Assembly: GCF_000003815.2 (NCBI RefSeq)
Contig: NC_049983.1
Coordinates: 5,513,042-5,577,041, forward strand
Origin: Branchiostoma floridae
Lineage: Eukaryota > Chordata > Leptocardii > Amphioxiformes > Branchiostomatidae
Direction of reading: 5' to 3'
DNA length: 64,000 bases
The number at the start of each line of letters is the position of its first letter. Positions within the stretch are counted from its first letter, which is position 1. Position numbers and translations under genes: made by a program. Positions 10,193-22,449 of this stretch are shown piece by piece. The notes beneath the pieces were generated by a model. It was not told where the DNA came from. It made no database searches and saw only the letters and a list, made by a program, of their open reading frames with translations.

Positions 10193-13100
10193 TTAAACTT
10201 GTGGCTCTGTTTGGGTTTGGGCGTCCCTCTTACCACAACCATTATCAGTCTTCACACCCCCTCCCTTCAACATCCTCAGAAGTGCAAGTCTACATCTGTA
10301 CAGTACGTACACAACCAAATGAAAAGCGGGCACCACAAAAATTATCATCGCTACGATCATATAAGCCGTTCTCTTCGTCTTCCCCGCAAAGTCTAAGAAA
10401 GCGTACACCTGGCCGTATTTCTTGAATCCGTCCAAGGACGAGATCCAATACACAAAGAGCAGATACGTCACCATATACAGTAGTGGGTAGATGACGTGTG
10501 CAATTCGTGTGGGGATTCCACAGATGAGTACATCCGTTACAACTATGACTGAGTTCATGATGTGTAACAACCAACTGTTGTTAGTGGACGTATCACCGCC
10601 CATGGCGGAGTAATACAAAATGGAAATAGTCAGTGCGTGTGTGCATGAGATATCGTACAGTGCCCAGTCTAACTTTATGTACCAAGGGAGTGAGTTTCTA
10701 TTTTGTTGGCGATGTCTACTAGTAGGAAGACTTCTTTCGCTAGTTAGGAGGCTTTGTTCCATCTCGTCGTTCGGCCCATTTCGGTAAAAGTCGTCGTCTT
10801 CTCGGGCGCCTTCGGCTGAGTCGTCGTAGAAGTCGTCGTGGTTGTCCCTGCCGCCTTTGACGTGCTCGCGAAGACATATGGCGGCGGAGACGCACATGTG
10901 CGCGGTCAGGGCCACGAAACCCCAGTGTGTGAACTTCAGGAACCTGTAAAAAAATGTAAAATGCGTTAATGAATGAATGAAGACCTTTATTGTACATTCA
11001 TACCCACTGGGTTTAGTACAGGTCACAACAAATGATACAACATGATATAATGATACAATGAATCTACACTACTCAAGGATCGTATTCTACTGCGTACATT
11101 CGGCTACTTCTCGTTTCTTTGTGATATTGAAAATGTAAGAACAGATATGCTTTATAAGTAAAGGTTTGTCTAGATTCATAAGGAATATAAATTTGTCTAT
11201 ATTACTTAGTTGTATGAAGTGGGGGAACATGGGTTCTATTAGTCTGTAGAGTTCAGCTCTCTCTTTCTTGTACAAACTACATTCTACTACAAAATGATGT
11301 TCGTCTTCTAACTTATCTAGATTGCAGTATCTACATATTCGGTGTTCTAGAGGAGTGCGGTTATGTCTTCCGGTTAATGGATACGTAAGAACTAGAACGG
11401 AATAGAAGGACAAATGCGGCTTTTAGTGCCTCAAGAAAGTTTAAAGTGAAAGTGATATCGATCTTGTTTAGCTTCATGAAGAGAGAATCTTCCACTGGAC
11501 GCGAAAGCGAAGATAGACGCTATGCCATAACTGTATAGTATGTACTTACATGTACAATGTGCCNNNNNNNNNNNNNNNNNNNNNNNNNNNNNNNNNNNNN
11601 NNNNNNNNNNNNNNNNNNNNNNNNNNNNNNNNNNNNNNNNNNNNNNNNNNNNNNNNNNNNNNNNNNNNNNNNNNNNNNNNNNNNNNNNNNNNNNNNNNNN
11701 NNNNNNNNNNNNNNNNNNNNNNNNNNNNNNNNNNNNNNNNNNNNNNNNNNNNNNNNNNNNNNNNNNNNNNNNNNNNNNNNNNNNNNNNNNNNNNNNNNNN
11801 NNNNNNNNNNNNNTAGATATTAGATCAGGCGGACACTTCCTGCATGTGTAATTGATGACAAGCATAATACGTAATGCGTGACGTCATATATCAGTACGTA
11901 CCAGCCGAAGTTGGAGGTGATGTTCAGTACCACCATGTTCCCCTGCAGTACCAGGAAAGTAAAGATGGCGGCCAGACCTCGGTATACCACGAAAGGAGTC
12001 TGGTCCTCAAACCACTGCAAAACAAAACGGGCGTAAAAAGATGAGAATCCTACAATTGTAATGAATGACTACCTTTATTGCACATTTTTGCCATAACGGC
12101 TAAGGTACAGGTCACAACAACCCAAAACCTAAGGATCGACTCATTGTCTGTTTTACACGATTTTACGTTTTTGAAACATTTCGTACGGATTTCTTGTATC
12201 AATATTGCTGTTGCAAAGAGAGCGAGGGAGAGAGAGACAAAGGGAGAGAGAGGGAAAGGGGGGGGGGGAGACAGGGAGGGACAGACAGGGAGAGGGGGAG
12301 CGAGAGGGAGAGAAATTGAGGGAGAGGGGAAGAGAGAAAAAAGGGAAACGGTGGAGTGAGAGAGATGGGAGAGACGGGAGTGCGAGGGAGCGAGAGAGAA
12401 GGAGAGAGAAACAATGGGCAGCAGTAAACAGTGGGGTTCAAATAAACACAAAATTAGCAGAACACCATGAAAATCGTTGGAGACAACAATAAATTATGAA
12501 GATGATATGTGTGCAAGCGTGGTTCTTGGTCACTTCTTGGTCATATCAATATCACGGACGCAGGGTTGACACGCAGAGCCAAAATTACCACTATAAAGTC
12601 CCTTTAGAGTTTAATCTATTATGACACGAACACAGCAGATAGTCATATTGTGGAAAACAGCCCTGCTAGACCGTCCATACAAGATTCTAGTGACCCGGAA
12701 GTGACATTACAAAAGCGGTTGGACAACTTTTACTTGTCATTATACCATTACTCACCGATGTACATACTCACTGACTCAGTCATTTTGGAAACAAGGGAAT
12801 GTATTTTTTTTTACTGAATCGTGAATAACTCAATAAGATAAAATCTACATTGTACATACAGATTTTTGGACACTGAAATTAGTAACATATGAACCGTAGT
12901 AAAGTCTGTCACAGCTTGTTTAGTAATTTTCTACTCGCTCGTAAAATTCCAGAGCTACACAATACAAAATAAACACTGAAATAGTCGGACTTTTCATGTA
13001 CTATCAACTCACGGTCTAAATGACAGTTGACATATATCATTCACAAGCGTCATATATGGAATGTTAGTGAATCCTATATATATATCTGAAACCATTGGCT

Positions 13101-13505
13101 GTTTAGAGAATGTACCCAGTTGCTGAATTTGTTTTGTATTACGTAACGTTCTTTTGTGTATTACGTAACGTCCTGAATGTCATTTTCATAGACATTTCAA
13201 AGTAGCCCCCTACTAGTAGGCCTTATCCTACGGGGGTATGGCCGTAGCAGAATTCGACTAAAATTCGACTGAACACTAAACATTACTGCACGGGCAAGTG
13301 CTTCCTCTGGCATAAAACGTGCCTAGTGAATTATTTTCCCTAAAGTTATACCGTAGTTAGTCTGTAAGAGACTGAATTCGAACTTCGAAGAGACATTTTG
13401 TTAACATACCGGAGAAGTGTAGAAGACGCTCTTGTCGGTGTGACTCAGTAACATTGTAGCTAGTTTGCAGATTCGGCGACACATTTTCGTCAAGATTTCG
13501 GCCAT
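10193..13505 (-). CDS. Rolling-stone-like multipass membrane protein
   Basis: Three exons on the minus strand: 13410-13505 (ATG at 13505), 11902-12014 and 10193-10943 (stop TAA). All junctions have AG/GT signals and agreeing phase, giving 319 residues. The protein has several hydrophobic segments. Family-like landmarks include FLKFTHWGFVALTAHM near residue 71, WYIKLDWALYDIS before a membrane span, and NSVIVVTDVLICGIPTRIAH followed by YPLLYMVTYLLFVYW. These match the Rolling stone family, named for a fly protein needed for myoblast fusion. The role in this animal is not shown. The loop between the second and third spans is unusually acidic (DDFYDDSAEGAREDDDF). A LINE fragment and an assembly gap sit in intron 2. 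An inverted CCAAT box lies 80 bp upstream of the ATG. Confidence 0.85.
10978..11426 (-). mobile_element. 5'-truncated LINE fragment in intron 2 of the Rolling-stone-like gene
   Basis: A minus-strand frame (11087-11413) ends with a Cys/His cluster, RICRYCNLDKLEDEHHF followed by C, as seen at the C-terminus of many non-LTR retrotransposon polymerases. The 3' tail (ACCTTTATTGTACATTC on the plus strand) matches the tail fragment at 12063-12190. It abuts a short AATGAATG run at about 10967-10978, a likely insertion point. The reverse transcriptase core is missing. Confidence 0.7.
11437..11535. repeat. Fragment of the SINE also seen at 25905-26315
   Basis: AAAGTGAAAGTGATATCGATC and then CTTCCACTGGACGCGAAAGCG...GACGCTATG parallel the block at about 25907-25995 in order and spacing. 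The copy runs up to the assembly gap. Confidence 0.5.
11564..11813. other. Assembly gap (250 N)
   Basis: A run of N lies inside intron 2 of the Rolling-stone-like gene. Flanking exons join in phase without it. Confidence 1.
12063..12190 (-). mobile_element. LINE 3'-tail fragment
   Basis: The block (ACCTTTATTGCACATTTTTG, then AAGGTACAGGTCACAACAA) matches the tail of the LINE piece at 10978-11426 in order. Only the 3' end is present, in intron 1 of the Rolling-stone-like gene. Confidence 0.6.
12215..12410. repeat. GA-rich low-complexity tract
   Basis: About 200 bp of imperfect GAGAGG/GGGAGA repeats, including a run of ten G. The long frames on both strands here are composition artefacts. Confidence 0.9.
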
Positions 13506-13640
13506 ACTTTCCGCCACTGTTGTTTCACAGGTTGCCGGTTGAACAAGTGTGAATTTTGAGCACGAAATATGTCAGAGGTCATTTGATTGGCTTGGTGTCT
13601 CTTAGGTTCTCTCATGGGACTGTACCATTAACAAGTTCAG
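13506..13640 (-). promoter_or_regulatory. Likely promoter/leader of the Rolling-stone-like gene
   Basis: This lies immediately upstream of the ATG at 13505. An inverted CCAAT box (GATTGG at 13585-13590 on the plus strand) sits 80 bp away. No TATA box is seen. Confidence 0.35.
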
Positions 13641-16055
13641 GGGCGGTCATTTTTCTTTCCAACAAAATCCGTACGTAACTTTTTTCTAGTATGTAATTAC
13701 GTGGCTTGAAACTCCTACAACTATCAAGCTAAAAGGCGAATTTTTCACAAATTCAATCCGTATCTATTTGTGATCTAGTTTCAAAGGACTTTCATTCAAC
13801 TTTTGCAATACATACATCTACAGTTTAGGGCATGCAACAGCGACTCCCGTAGACCATTTCTGGTACTGCACATCACCATCATAACAGTAGTTTGATATAT
13901 CTAATACCATCTCTTAAGCTGTGACAAAATGCTTTCATAGACTTCCTAGTATAATATCATACCATACAGGTTTGCTAGTATCATATTTTGTCATACCAAA
14001 CAGGTTTACAAATTCGAGGACTGGATAAATGTCACTCTTAAAATGTAAACCATGTGTGCAGTGTGTCTGGTGCATGATACATGAATAGGAAGGTGGAGCC
14101 CATCCCCCTCCTTTCAGCCTTTTACCTCCCCCAAACCTCCAGTCCTTTGGCCGCACATGGGGCAATTGCTGTTGTATTGAGGTCACTTAAGTTAGCTCTG
14201 AATGGCAGCTGCTCCAGACCCTTGCAATTTAGACCCCCCCATTGTAAGCTCCTGCAAATAGAGTAGTCGACCCACCCAATAACAAAGTCAGAAGTCATGT
14301 ACCCATTGTTACACTAGAGTTAAGTGAGGAAAGTCCCAAAGACGAAACATTGACGGCATGTCAGGGAACTCAACCCCAGGCCTATGGGCCAAACACCCTA
14401 ACTATTAGGCTAACACAACACACACACAGCACCAAGTGAAAGTTACAAAATCCTTGTAAAATAATCACTTGACACAAGGATTTGAGATACTCATCTCATT
14501 TAATGTCATCATTCCTATAATATCAGCAGTAACTGGACTAAGTGCAGTATTAACACTAGTAAAGATGTGTGTTTCAAATAAAAAAAGTTTCAAAATATTA
14601 CCGATATCAACAAAAATAATACTGTTAAATCTGATCTAAATGTTAATTTGGAGGTTCTAAATTAATCTAATAGCTTTATACAGCTTCTATATGTCTTAGA
14701 AAGTGGCTTAAAAAAAAAGAAGAAAAGAATATATTTCCTCTACACCCTATACAAGGTATAGTGAGAGAAATATAATAATAATATCTACGTGAAAGTTCAG
14801 TACATAGTCTAGAATGTAGCATTGTTATTACCAGTATCACATATTGATATATACAGGGGAAGGAATGCGTAAAAAAAGCTGCACCAACAGACAAACTCTG
14901 TATCATATCATATGTGTAAAAACACGTCAAGTTCCTTATAGTATTTACAAGATACAAAAAATGGGTATATCTTTTCATTTCGCAACGGATCAAACCATTT
15001 TCTAAAGATCGAATGTAGAGAATTCATCTGTACGTTTTGACTAGAAGAAATGGATTCTAAGTCTTGTTTTTGTTACTGTTAGCCTCTGTGTTATCAAAAT
15101 TGACAGTTGTCTAACAAAGATGTGTACAATTTATTATCCAACGTGGAAAATACTCCACTGGAGTACTGAAGTTGGACTTTTTAAACATTCTCTTATAATG
15201 TTACGGCATTCACTGATAAGCAAACAAATGGCAGTCAGAACAATGCTCTGTGCCTTATATGTCCATACAAATAAAATCAAACCTACTGACAGAAAAAAAA
15301 ATGCAACCTTCTCTGTTATCTAACATTAGCAACAGAGACTGTGATAAATGAAAAAAAAATCTACAATTTACTATTGAGGTACAGCAAAATTCATTCAAAC
15401 TGTTTACGAAATGCGATCATTAAGTTGGCAGCCTCACACAGAAATAAGGTGCAATACTCAAATCATTGGGCATAATCATAAAGTATAATACCTTTTAATA
15501 AAGTTTTATGAATGTCTACCAAAATTCAAATCATTGTGATCATGAATACGCAGGCGACACCCACGTTAGGTGAGAGAGAAGGAAAAAAACATGGACAATT
15601 GAGCTGTGACCTGAGTTGTGTGGGTCAACTTGTGCTACTGAAAGTTAGATACCCACTTCTTTCACTTTCAAATATGAAGGAAATCCTCATCCAACATTTT
15701 GACAATCTTCGTAGATTTCACGGCATGAAAAACTCGACCCACAAAACTCTGGTCACCGCTCACCCTTGTTCTTCTCACCACTTACCTAATGATTTTTAAA
15801 AGGATGTCGACTGGAAAGTAATGACCACAATGGTTTGAAATTTGGTGGATGTTAATACAAGACTTCATACTATAAAACTATGTCCTATAATTAAATTTGG
15901 GTTGTGTAGCTTCTTTAAGGTGAGGCCGAGAACTTATTGATCAATCTTCGTAGGTTTTGGACTCTATACAGGTGTGGTATAGCCAAACAGGTGTGCAGCG
16001 ATGGAGAGTTTTTTTGCAGATTCTGTGTGATGAAGTTAGTGAAGACTTGTTGCGC
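13641..16055. other. Between genes; 3' side of NF-YB
   Basis: No protein family is recognised. The right part probably includes the 3' untranslated region of NF-YB, whose stop is at 16056-16058. A short tRNA-SINE remnant lies at 14345-14430. Confidence 0.5.
14345..14430 (-). repeat. tRNA-derived SINE remnant
   Basis: On the minus strand TTAGCCTAATAGTTAGGGTG is followed by GGGGTTGAGTTCCC, resembling box A and box B spacing of a tRNA promoter (box B consensus GGTTCGANTCC). Only the head is clear. Confidence 0.4.
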
Positions 16056-19000
16056 TCAACTGGACATCCCTGTGAACTGAAGTTGTTGGCCCATCTGTGG
16101 AGACAAACAACAGTTAAAACACTTTGAAAGTAAGCAATGTTCAGTACATAACACCAGCTACAAGTCCTGATACTAGTGAAAGTACAGTACAGTACAGTAC
16201 AAGATAAAAGCAAATTATGATCACCGGGGGTGCCTAAGTATCCAGACGAATCTTGCAGAATTCATACAAGTTTTACGAAATGCATAAAAATTGTACAAAA
16301 TTCAAAAGATCCAATACTAAGAAACATAACCAATTTTATGTATTTTATGAAATCCACAGAGTTTCATGGAATTTATACAAGTATCACGGAATACAAATGA
16401 TCCTTACTCTTAGGAAAACTCGTGTGCATTCTGTAAAACTTGTGTGTTTTGAAATAGTGGATAAATTCTAAAATATCTAAAAAAAGTAGTCTATCAAACT
16501 CGTACGAATTATGTAAAATTTGTACGGATACTTAAGGAATTTTGATCAAGTACTTGTAATAACCATGTCATGATGTATTAATTTCATAGCTTTACTGTTA
16601 CATGAGAGTATTGTTTTATTTTGCAGAACAAAGTCTGTTTTATTTTCTGGCAACAGGACCATACCTCAGTGGCATGTTCTAGCCCAAAAATTACTTTGAG
16701 AACCAGGGAAGGAAAAAGCATTAAAAACAGGCAGAGGACTATCCTAGAAGTATGGGATGAAACTCCTGTGATGTCCATGAGTCAACAGCGCAGGTTCTGA
16801 TGAGTGTAAAAAGAGATAGAGAGAAGACTTACATCCAGTACAGGAATCATACCCACCTGAACCTGTGTGGGGTATGTGTAAGTCATCGTTGTCTGGCCGT
16901 CTGTGGAGATGATGTTGGCAGCTACAACAGACAAGTGCAGAAGTGTTAAGATTGTTAAGAAATCCATAGGCAATTCATTGACATTGCAACGTCCAACCCT
17001 TACAAGACAGGGAACAACGGACACTTAACCGGATAGTTGTGAGTGTGACATACTTTTCTTTAAGTCCTCTTTGCTGAATTTAAATCATATACCAGTATGA
17101 GGAGAGGAAACATGTATTTTGTAACCTTTGAATTGTTTCACCAGGTTGGCATAACACTGAATAAAGAGACTCTTTGTGGTTGTTTAAAAAGAATCTCTTA
17201 AGTTTATTCATGATTGTATTTTGTAAGTTGCTATTTGTGAATTGTTTGACAAGATGTCAAACATGGTGAATTTTTACTTACAACAACAGTATCATAGTGA
17301 CTGTGATGCAAAAATTGTACATACTTGTTTATAAAATCTTCATTAGGGAATCTGCAATTATTCAAAGCCGTTGCTACTTTATCTAGAACCTACTTTACAA
17401 CAAAAATTTGTGCAATGCACTTTTGCAAAAGGACGAAAACCTGTCAACTGTCACATAATCTAAAATGGGTCACCTGCACAAGGCAACACACTAATTATGG
17501 TTACAATTTATCTTTCTGCAATAAATATTGTTTCAATTACATAGATTGTAGGGATGTGTACATGTGTAAGTTGATATGAAGTCTAAAAGTAGAAGGAACA
17601 AAAGTAGAAGACTTACTGAAAGAATCATCGGCCCCCAGGTCTGACGCTAGGCTCTCGTCCCCTGCACCTGTAGTGGATGTGTTCATCCCTCCCTTCTCAC
17701 CTTTCATGGACTGGAAAAGAAGGAATGGACATGTTTTATCAAAATGAAATTGTAGAATTTAAAGATTCAACAACAAACAGATTGTACAATCTGTACAGTA
17801 TATTGATATATTATAAAAACCTTAACATATTTTTCTGGCTTTATATTTTAACACAAAACCTTCATACAACTTGTAAGATTAGGACAAACCGTTGCTTATA
17901 CTAAAGCAAGATTGTCCTACTGTGGAAAAAGCTAAGCAATCACTATTTTTTTGTTGAACAAAAAAGATTTTGAAGATACCACCCCTGCAGCTCCAGAGCA
18001 AGCTTTCAAGTGACCCCAACTGTTTTTTTCTTACATTAAAAGTTATGTGTCAACACAAAATCACGACCACAGCATGTCCAAAACAAAAGATATAAAAACC
18101 AGAGGTCCTGCTGCAGTACCAAGGTCAACCACCAGGAGGCCCAAAATCAAACTTGGCCCACCTACCAAATATGTTAAGAATCCATCCAAGGTATTCATAA
18201 GATATCCTAGGCCTGCTTGACATAAATTCCTCCATACAAACAGAGTAACAATACACTGTTCTAGATAGGAGACAGATATGTCAGACAACAGTTATAAGCT
18301 CTTCCAGAAGGATTCTTACCTCTCTGTACTTCTGTAGGTACAGTTTGAGTGGTTCCACATAGCTGTCGAACCCCAGAGTGGACATGGCAAACAGGATGTC
18401 CTCCCCGTTAATGGTCTTCCTCTTCTCCTGGTGACACCTGTCACTGGCTCTACAGGAGTGGTTAGGGATCATTTCATCATGTCAATCACAGCTCTCACAC
18501 TCAGAGCCTGTTTGAATGTTATTAACCTCTTGCTTGCTGATTTTTCTATTGTGACCTACATTCGTTTACGGCATAATGGTCAACCTATAGCAGAGTTTAG
18601 ATTTAAGTAAGATGTTGCTATTTACCTTGTTGGCACATACTATAGGGCAGTAAGTTTCCTTGCTGTTTCTGTAGCAGGGTATATCTTTGCAGGGAGGGGT
18701 TGATAGTCCTTAAGGGCCAAGTGCTTGTTTGAGAAACAAAATGTAGTTGGCAAGTCCTATGGGACTCTACATGTAAATGTAAGATACAAAAAAAATACAT
18801 TTAATCAAATTGATTACCTAGGACAAAAACACAAACTTGGGTTCACATTAGGGGTGGGTATCGGTACAACAAGTACGGTTCCGGTGTAGATGATCAGGTC
18901 CAGATCCGGACCTGAACCTAACTAGTAGTAGTTGTCTGAAAACTTGCTGCTGGTCGGATGTTGGACGGGTTGCTACAAGCAAGATCTAATCAGGCTAGTT

Positions 19001-22000
19001 CTGTTTCAGTTCACAAATAACAGAAAGTCACAACAATCCCCTGATGACATGTCAAGCTAGCACAAAGCTGTTGAAAGGATACTCGCTTGTGATGAAACTG
19101 ATGAACTCTGACACACACTCCTGTACACACTCTTTAGCATCCTTGGCAATCTGTCAAGGAAAACACAAAGCATTTTAAACAAGAGTAATCAACTTACTTA
19201 AACATGGACATTTTTACATAGAAAATAGTTCTTTGACAAAAATATTACATCTACTAGTGACCTAGCAAACTTTTATCTCAGTCTTTATAATTCTTATACA
19301 ATATCAAATTTGTTCAAGACAGAGAATGACGTTGCTTTTTATGATGTATCACAAACAGAGCTTATTTCATATCCTTACATGATACAATGGCCAAAGGAAC
19401 TTCTGAAATTAAAGTGCAGTAATCACTAGAAAGATATTGTTTACAAAACAACCTACTTAAACAATGTGAACAAAATATACCACATTAAAAGAAATATTTT
19501 CTTAAAACAATGAAAAAATAATAATTTAACACTACATTCTACAGACTTTCTATACTATACTACAGGGAGGACTGTTTGAATGTGCATGTGATGGTATGAT
19601 ATTACTGTAAATGTGGGTTAGTTTCCACATACATTTTGTATTTACCATTTCCGCAATATTGTGTACTAGAATCTAGCGCTGCATTCTACATGAATCTTTT
19701 TCACTTCACAAATGGAGATACTAGTACTATAAGAGGGTCTGCATGGGGTTTGTGACAATCAAGACAGACATTTACACAAAATTTGGTCACCTTGCTACAA
19801 ATAATGTGAACAAGACAGTTTTCCATACAATAATGGGAAATCAAATAGGCTGCCTACGCCTTACCGAAAAGAGCATGCAGACCCTCTTATTTCTTAAAAA
19901 TATTTGAGATCTTGTATCTTGGTAACAGTGGTCTAATACATCTACAAATTACAAGATATAGTCCAAAGAAAATTTTTACTGTTCTTCCAAATGCCTTCAC
20001 AAAAACACAATGCAATATGAATACGTCTCATTTTCTCATTTTTACCCAGGTCCCCTTCCCTTAAGAATAAGATGACATAGCATGCAAATGTTCACACATA
20101 CAAAAACCACTCAAACATGCAGATCTACACATATATGGAGAATGTAGGTAGGTGTAACGACAACATTACCTTTTCTTTTTTGGGTATAGCCTTTCTCATA
20201 ATGCGACTAATATTGTGAATGGGCAAAAACCGGTCCTGGGATTGAGCAGAAAAGAAGTGAAAACACAAAGTTAAAAACTTGCTAGGCAGGCAGATATGTA
20301 TAATATACTGAAACGTGGAAAACATTACCTTTGCCATTTTGGGGATAGAGTTTTTCATGATGCGACTGACATTGGCTATAGGCAGGAATCGGTCCTATGT
20401 GAGGTGGCAGGCGTAAAAAGGAAGAAGGGCAGAGAACGTAACACACTTTTAGGTGTCAGGAAAAGTGGGGAGGGCACACTCTTTAGGTGCAGTATGGAAC
20501 TGTCTAGCTACTTCTAGCTCAGAAGCCATCTATTTCTACAATGTAGCTATTACATATTAGACGTAGAAAGGTTGAGCATCATACGTGATAGTACAGCCAA
20601 AAGTTAGGACACATCATGACAATAGATACTAGCATTGTGCTTGCGGAAAGCTCTATCATACACAAATCACAACAACCTTAATCGTAAAAGCTGTACTATC
20701 AAGAAACAAAACATCAATGCTATTTGTGATTTGCAAAGAGTCTGAAACACTGTAAGGCCATGTTGACTTGATTATGTGGACAACATCCTCTGGGAAGCCA
20801 AAAACTGAGGCGAGCATTCGAAGGAAAAAAAGATTTGCAAAAAGTTGCATTCACTATGGAATCTAAGTGGTCACAAATGGCTAAAACACATAGTGTATGG
20901 TATACCATATAACAAATTCTTCATTTTTGTTCTTTCACATCTTTGACTTTCGATTGCCCTCAGAATTCTACAAGATTAGTCTCCTTTTTTTTCAATCTAG
21001 TCTCCTTTTTTTTCAATCTGTGACACATATTTGCTCCTTTTGAATCTACTTAGCACAAATAACAGCATGGTGAGGTGAGAAAACCTTCTTTTGGAAACAG
21101 AGGGAAAATGATATGTGCACTGATGTCATCCATATTTTTTACTATCATTATTGAATCAACATGGCCCAAGCAGGAAATACACGTATATTCATAACCTACA
21201 ATATTAACAGGGAAAAAAAAAACAACTTTGCATACAAAATAATGTCTTTGGTAGATGGTTAAGTAAGATAGGATTGACATGTAGAAATAAGGGAAACAGA
21301 AGACTTTATCTCAAACTCCATACACATAATTTTGAAAGTGAAAGTGAAACCATCCCAGAAGAGATGGTTTTACTTTCACTTTCAGGAGAGTCACCTGTTC
21401 CTGTAGTGGCTCCACGCCCACGTGTTCGCGGAGGCTGTCACCGTCTTTGTGTCCTCCGTCATCATCCCCGCCGCTCGCTATACTGTCATTGGCCGACGCA
21501 CCCGTCGCACCTGGGAGCATCAAGAGACGATTGGATCTACCTTTCAGTATAACTCAATTTACAGCAATTTTACATTTTTCGTCAGGTCCTTATGACAAGC
21601 CAATGCAACTTATCTCATGCAATTTATCTCATTTTTATTCAGTACTTTTCATCTGATCATGAATGTGTCAAAGACAACATGATATACAAGTGTTCACACA
21701 CAAAGTAAACATTGTAGGAGGTCCTCGGTTCCCTTCTTCTGATGAATTGTTTGTTTTTTTTGGGTTTGGAAATTTTTCATCGGCAAGGCACAGAAATTCT
21801 GAATAATTGATGGTTTTAAGAAAAGTAGTAGAGGCGTCATATACTGCGACTGAGTGTTTTTGAGAGCTTGAAGGACAAAATGGATGAAACAATTTAAAGG
21901 CATTTTAACAGTAATGTCATTCAGAATGAATACAAAAAATGTACTAGTAGTAGTTAAAGTAGGTATACTTACTGTCATCTAGGACATAGCTGTAGTCGTT

Positions 22001-22334
22001 GGTCAGGAGACCCTGTGTGCCATCAGCTCCCTGTGGGGTACCTTCTAAGTGAACAGCCATACTGGAAAACAAAGTGGTAACATGAATCAATGTTGGTCAA
22101 TTTGCTTGTAAGAACTTTCAGTAAAACCTCAGAACATGCAGGCTCTCATGTGAGTTGGGTCATCAGCATCAACAGTTGGGATTCAAACTTGCACTTAAGT
22201 CAAAGATGCTGTATAAAGTCTAGAAGAGAAAGCAACGCAATGAGTTTTTAATATTAGTATTACCTGAGGGTGCCACTGTCATCTGCTGTGTGATCTGTGC
22301 TCTGATCCATCTGTCCCTCTCCACCACCATCCAT
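16056..22334 (-). CDS. NFYB: Nuclear transcription factor Y subunit beta (NF-YB)
   Basis: NF-YB pairs with NF-YC as a histone-fold dimer and, with NF-YA, binds CCAAT boxes. Coding exons on the minus strand: 22264-22334 (ATG at 22334), 21973-22061, 21395-21510, 20329-20394 or 20170-20235, 19083-19150, 18320-18449, 17617-17710, 16857-16921 and 16056-16094 (TGA). All phases agree. Using the first helix exon and the shorter exon-8 form gives 245 residues; the human protein is 207. The histone fold spans about residues 93-180 and is nearly identical to vertebrate [23 protein letters not shown], then [20 protein letters not shown] and [13 protein letters not shown]. The N-terminus is acidic and Gly/Asp-rich. 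The C-terminus is a Thr/Gln-rich activation-type tail ending [12 protein letters not shown]. The oddity is the tandem pair of 66-nt exons for helix 1, described separately. Confidence 0.95.
18851..18985. repeat. Fragments of two dispersed repeats in an NF-YB intron
   Basis: GGGTGGGTATCGGTACAACA and ATCAGGTCCAGATCCGGACC resemble the left part of the hAT-type element at 22729-23148. The next block (CGGATGTTGGACGGG...TAATCAGGCTAG) matches one at about 27572-27620. Confidence 0.5.
19731..19888. mobile_element. Small inverted-repeat element, AAGAGGGTCTGCATG ends
   Basis: AAGAGGGTCTGCATG at 19731 is mirrored by CATGCAGACCCTCTT ending at 19888, in an NF-YB intron. The subterminal block GCCTACGCCTTACCGAAAAG recurs inverted at about 34608-34635 in a second copy. 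Confidence 0.75.
20170..20235 (-). CDS. NFYB: NF-YB exon 4b, diverged duplicate of the helix-1 exon
   Basis: Also 22 codons (starting [15 protein letters not shown]), phase 0 at both ends, with its own acceptor (CAATCCCAG) and the same donor GTAATG. It lies 93 bp downstream of exon 4a in the transcript. It keeps DRFLPI, N, SRIM and IPK but changes Ala to His, Val to Ile, Lys-Asn to Arg-Lys and the tail to KKEK. Including both copies would stay in frame but repeat helix 1, so one-or-the-other use is expected. The frame is open and shows no damage. Confidence 0.75.
20329..20394 (-). CDS. NFYB: NF-YB exon 4a, canonical helix-1 exon
   Basis: These 22 codons (starting [15 protein letters not shown]) are flanked by AG at the 5' side and GTAATG at the 3' side, phase 0 at both ends. 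[16 protein letters not shown] matches the invariant start of the NF-YB histone fold. This is the conserved version of the duplicated pair. Confidence 0.9.
21334..21383. repeat. 21-bp inverted repeat beside the NF-YB exon-3 donor
   Basis: The arms at 21334-21354 (GAAAGTGAAAGTGAAACCATC is the first) and 21363-21383 pair at 20 of 21 positions with an 8-nt loop. The hairpin begins 10 nt past the exon-3 splice donor in the NF-YB transcript. Its GTGAAAGTGAAAG motif also occurs at the ends of SINE copies, so it may have arisen from two opposed element ends. Confidence 0.8.
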
Positions 22335-22449
22335 GGATCTGCAAGTTTGGAACACACTGCAGTTTAAGTAATGATCACCTAGGGTTCACAGTAGGGTGGT
22401 GGGTGGTGGGGTGACGACATTTTGTGAGTGTTTGCCAGTTTTGCAACAG

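Noticed and set aside
11820-12020. Continuation of the Rolling-stone-like exon past 11902 to a stop
   Set aside because: A GTACGT donor at 11901 joins in phase to the exon at 10943 and gives the conserved membrane segment.
12050-12492. Long frames on both strands, Pro/Ser/Leu- and Glu/Arg-rich
   Set aside because: They fall on a GA-rich low-complexity tract and a LINE tail.
18281-18319. Extension of the NF-YB frame past the exon-6 end ([12 protein letters not shown])
   Set aside because: A good donor GTAAGA interrupts it and the next exon restores the conserved SMKGEKG sequence in phase.
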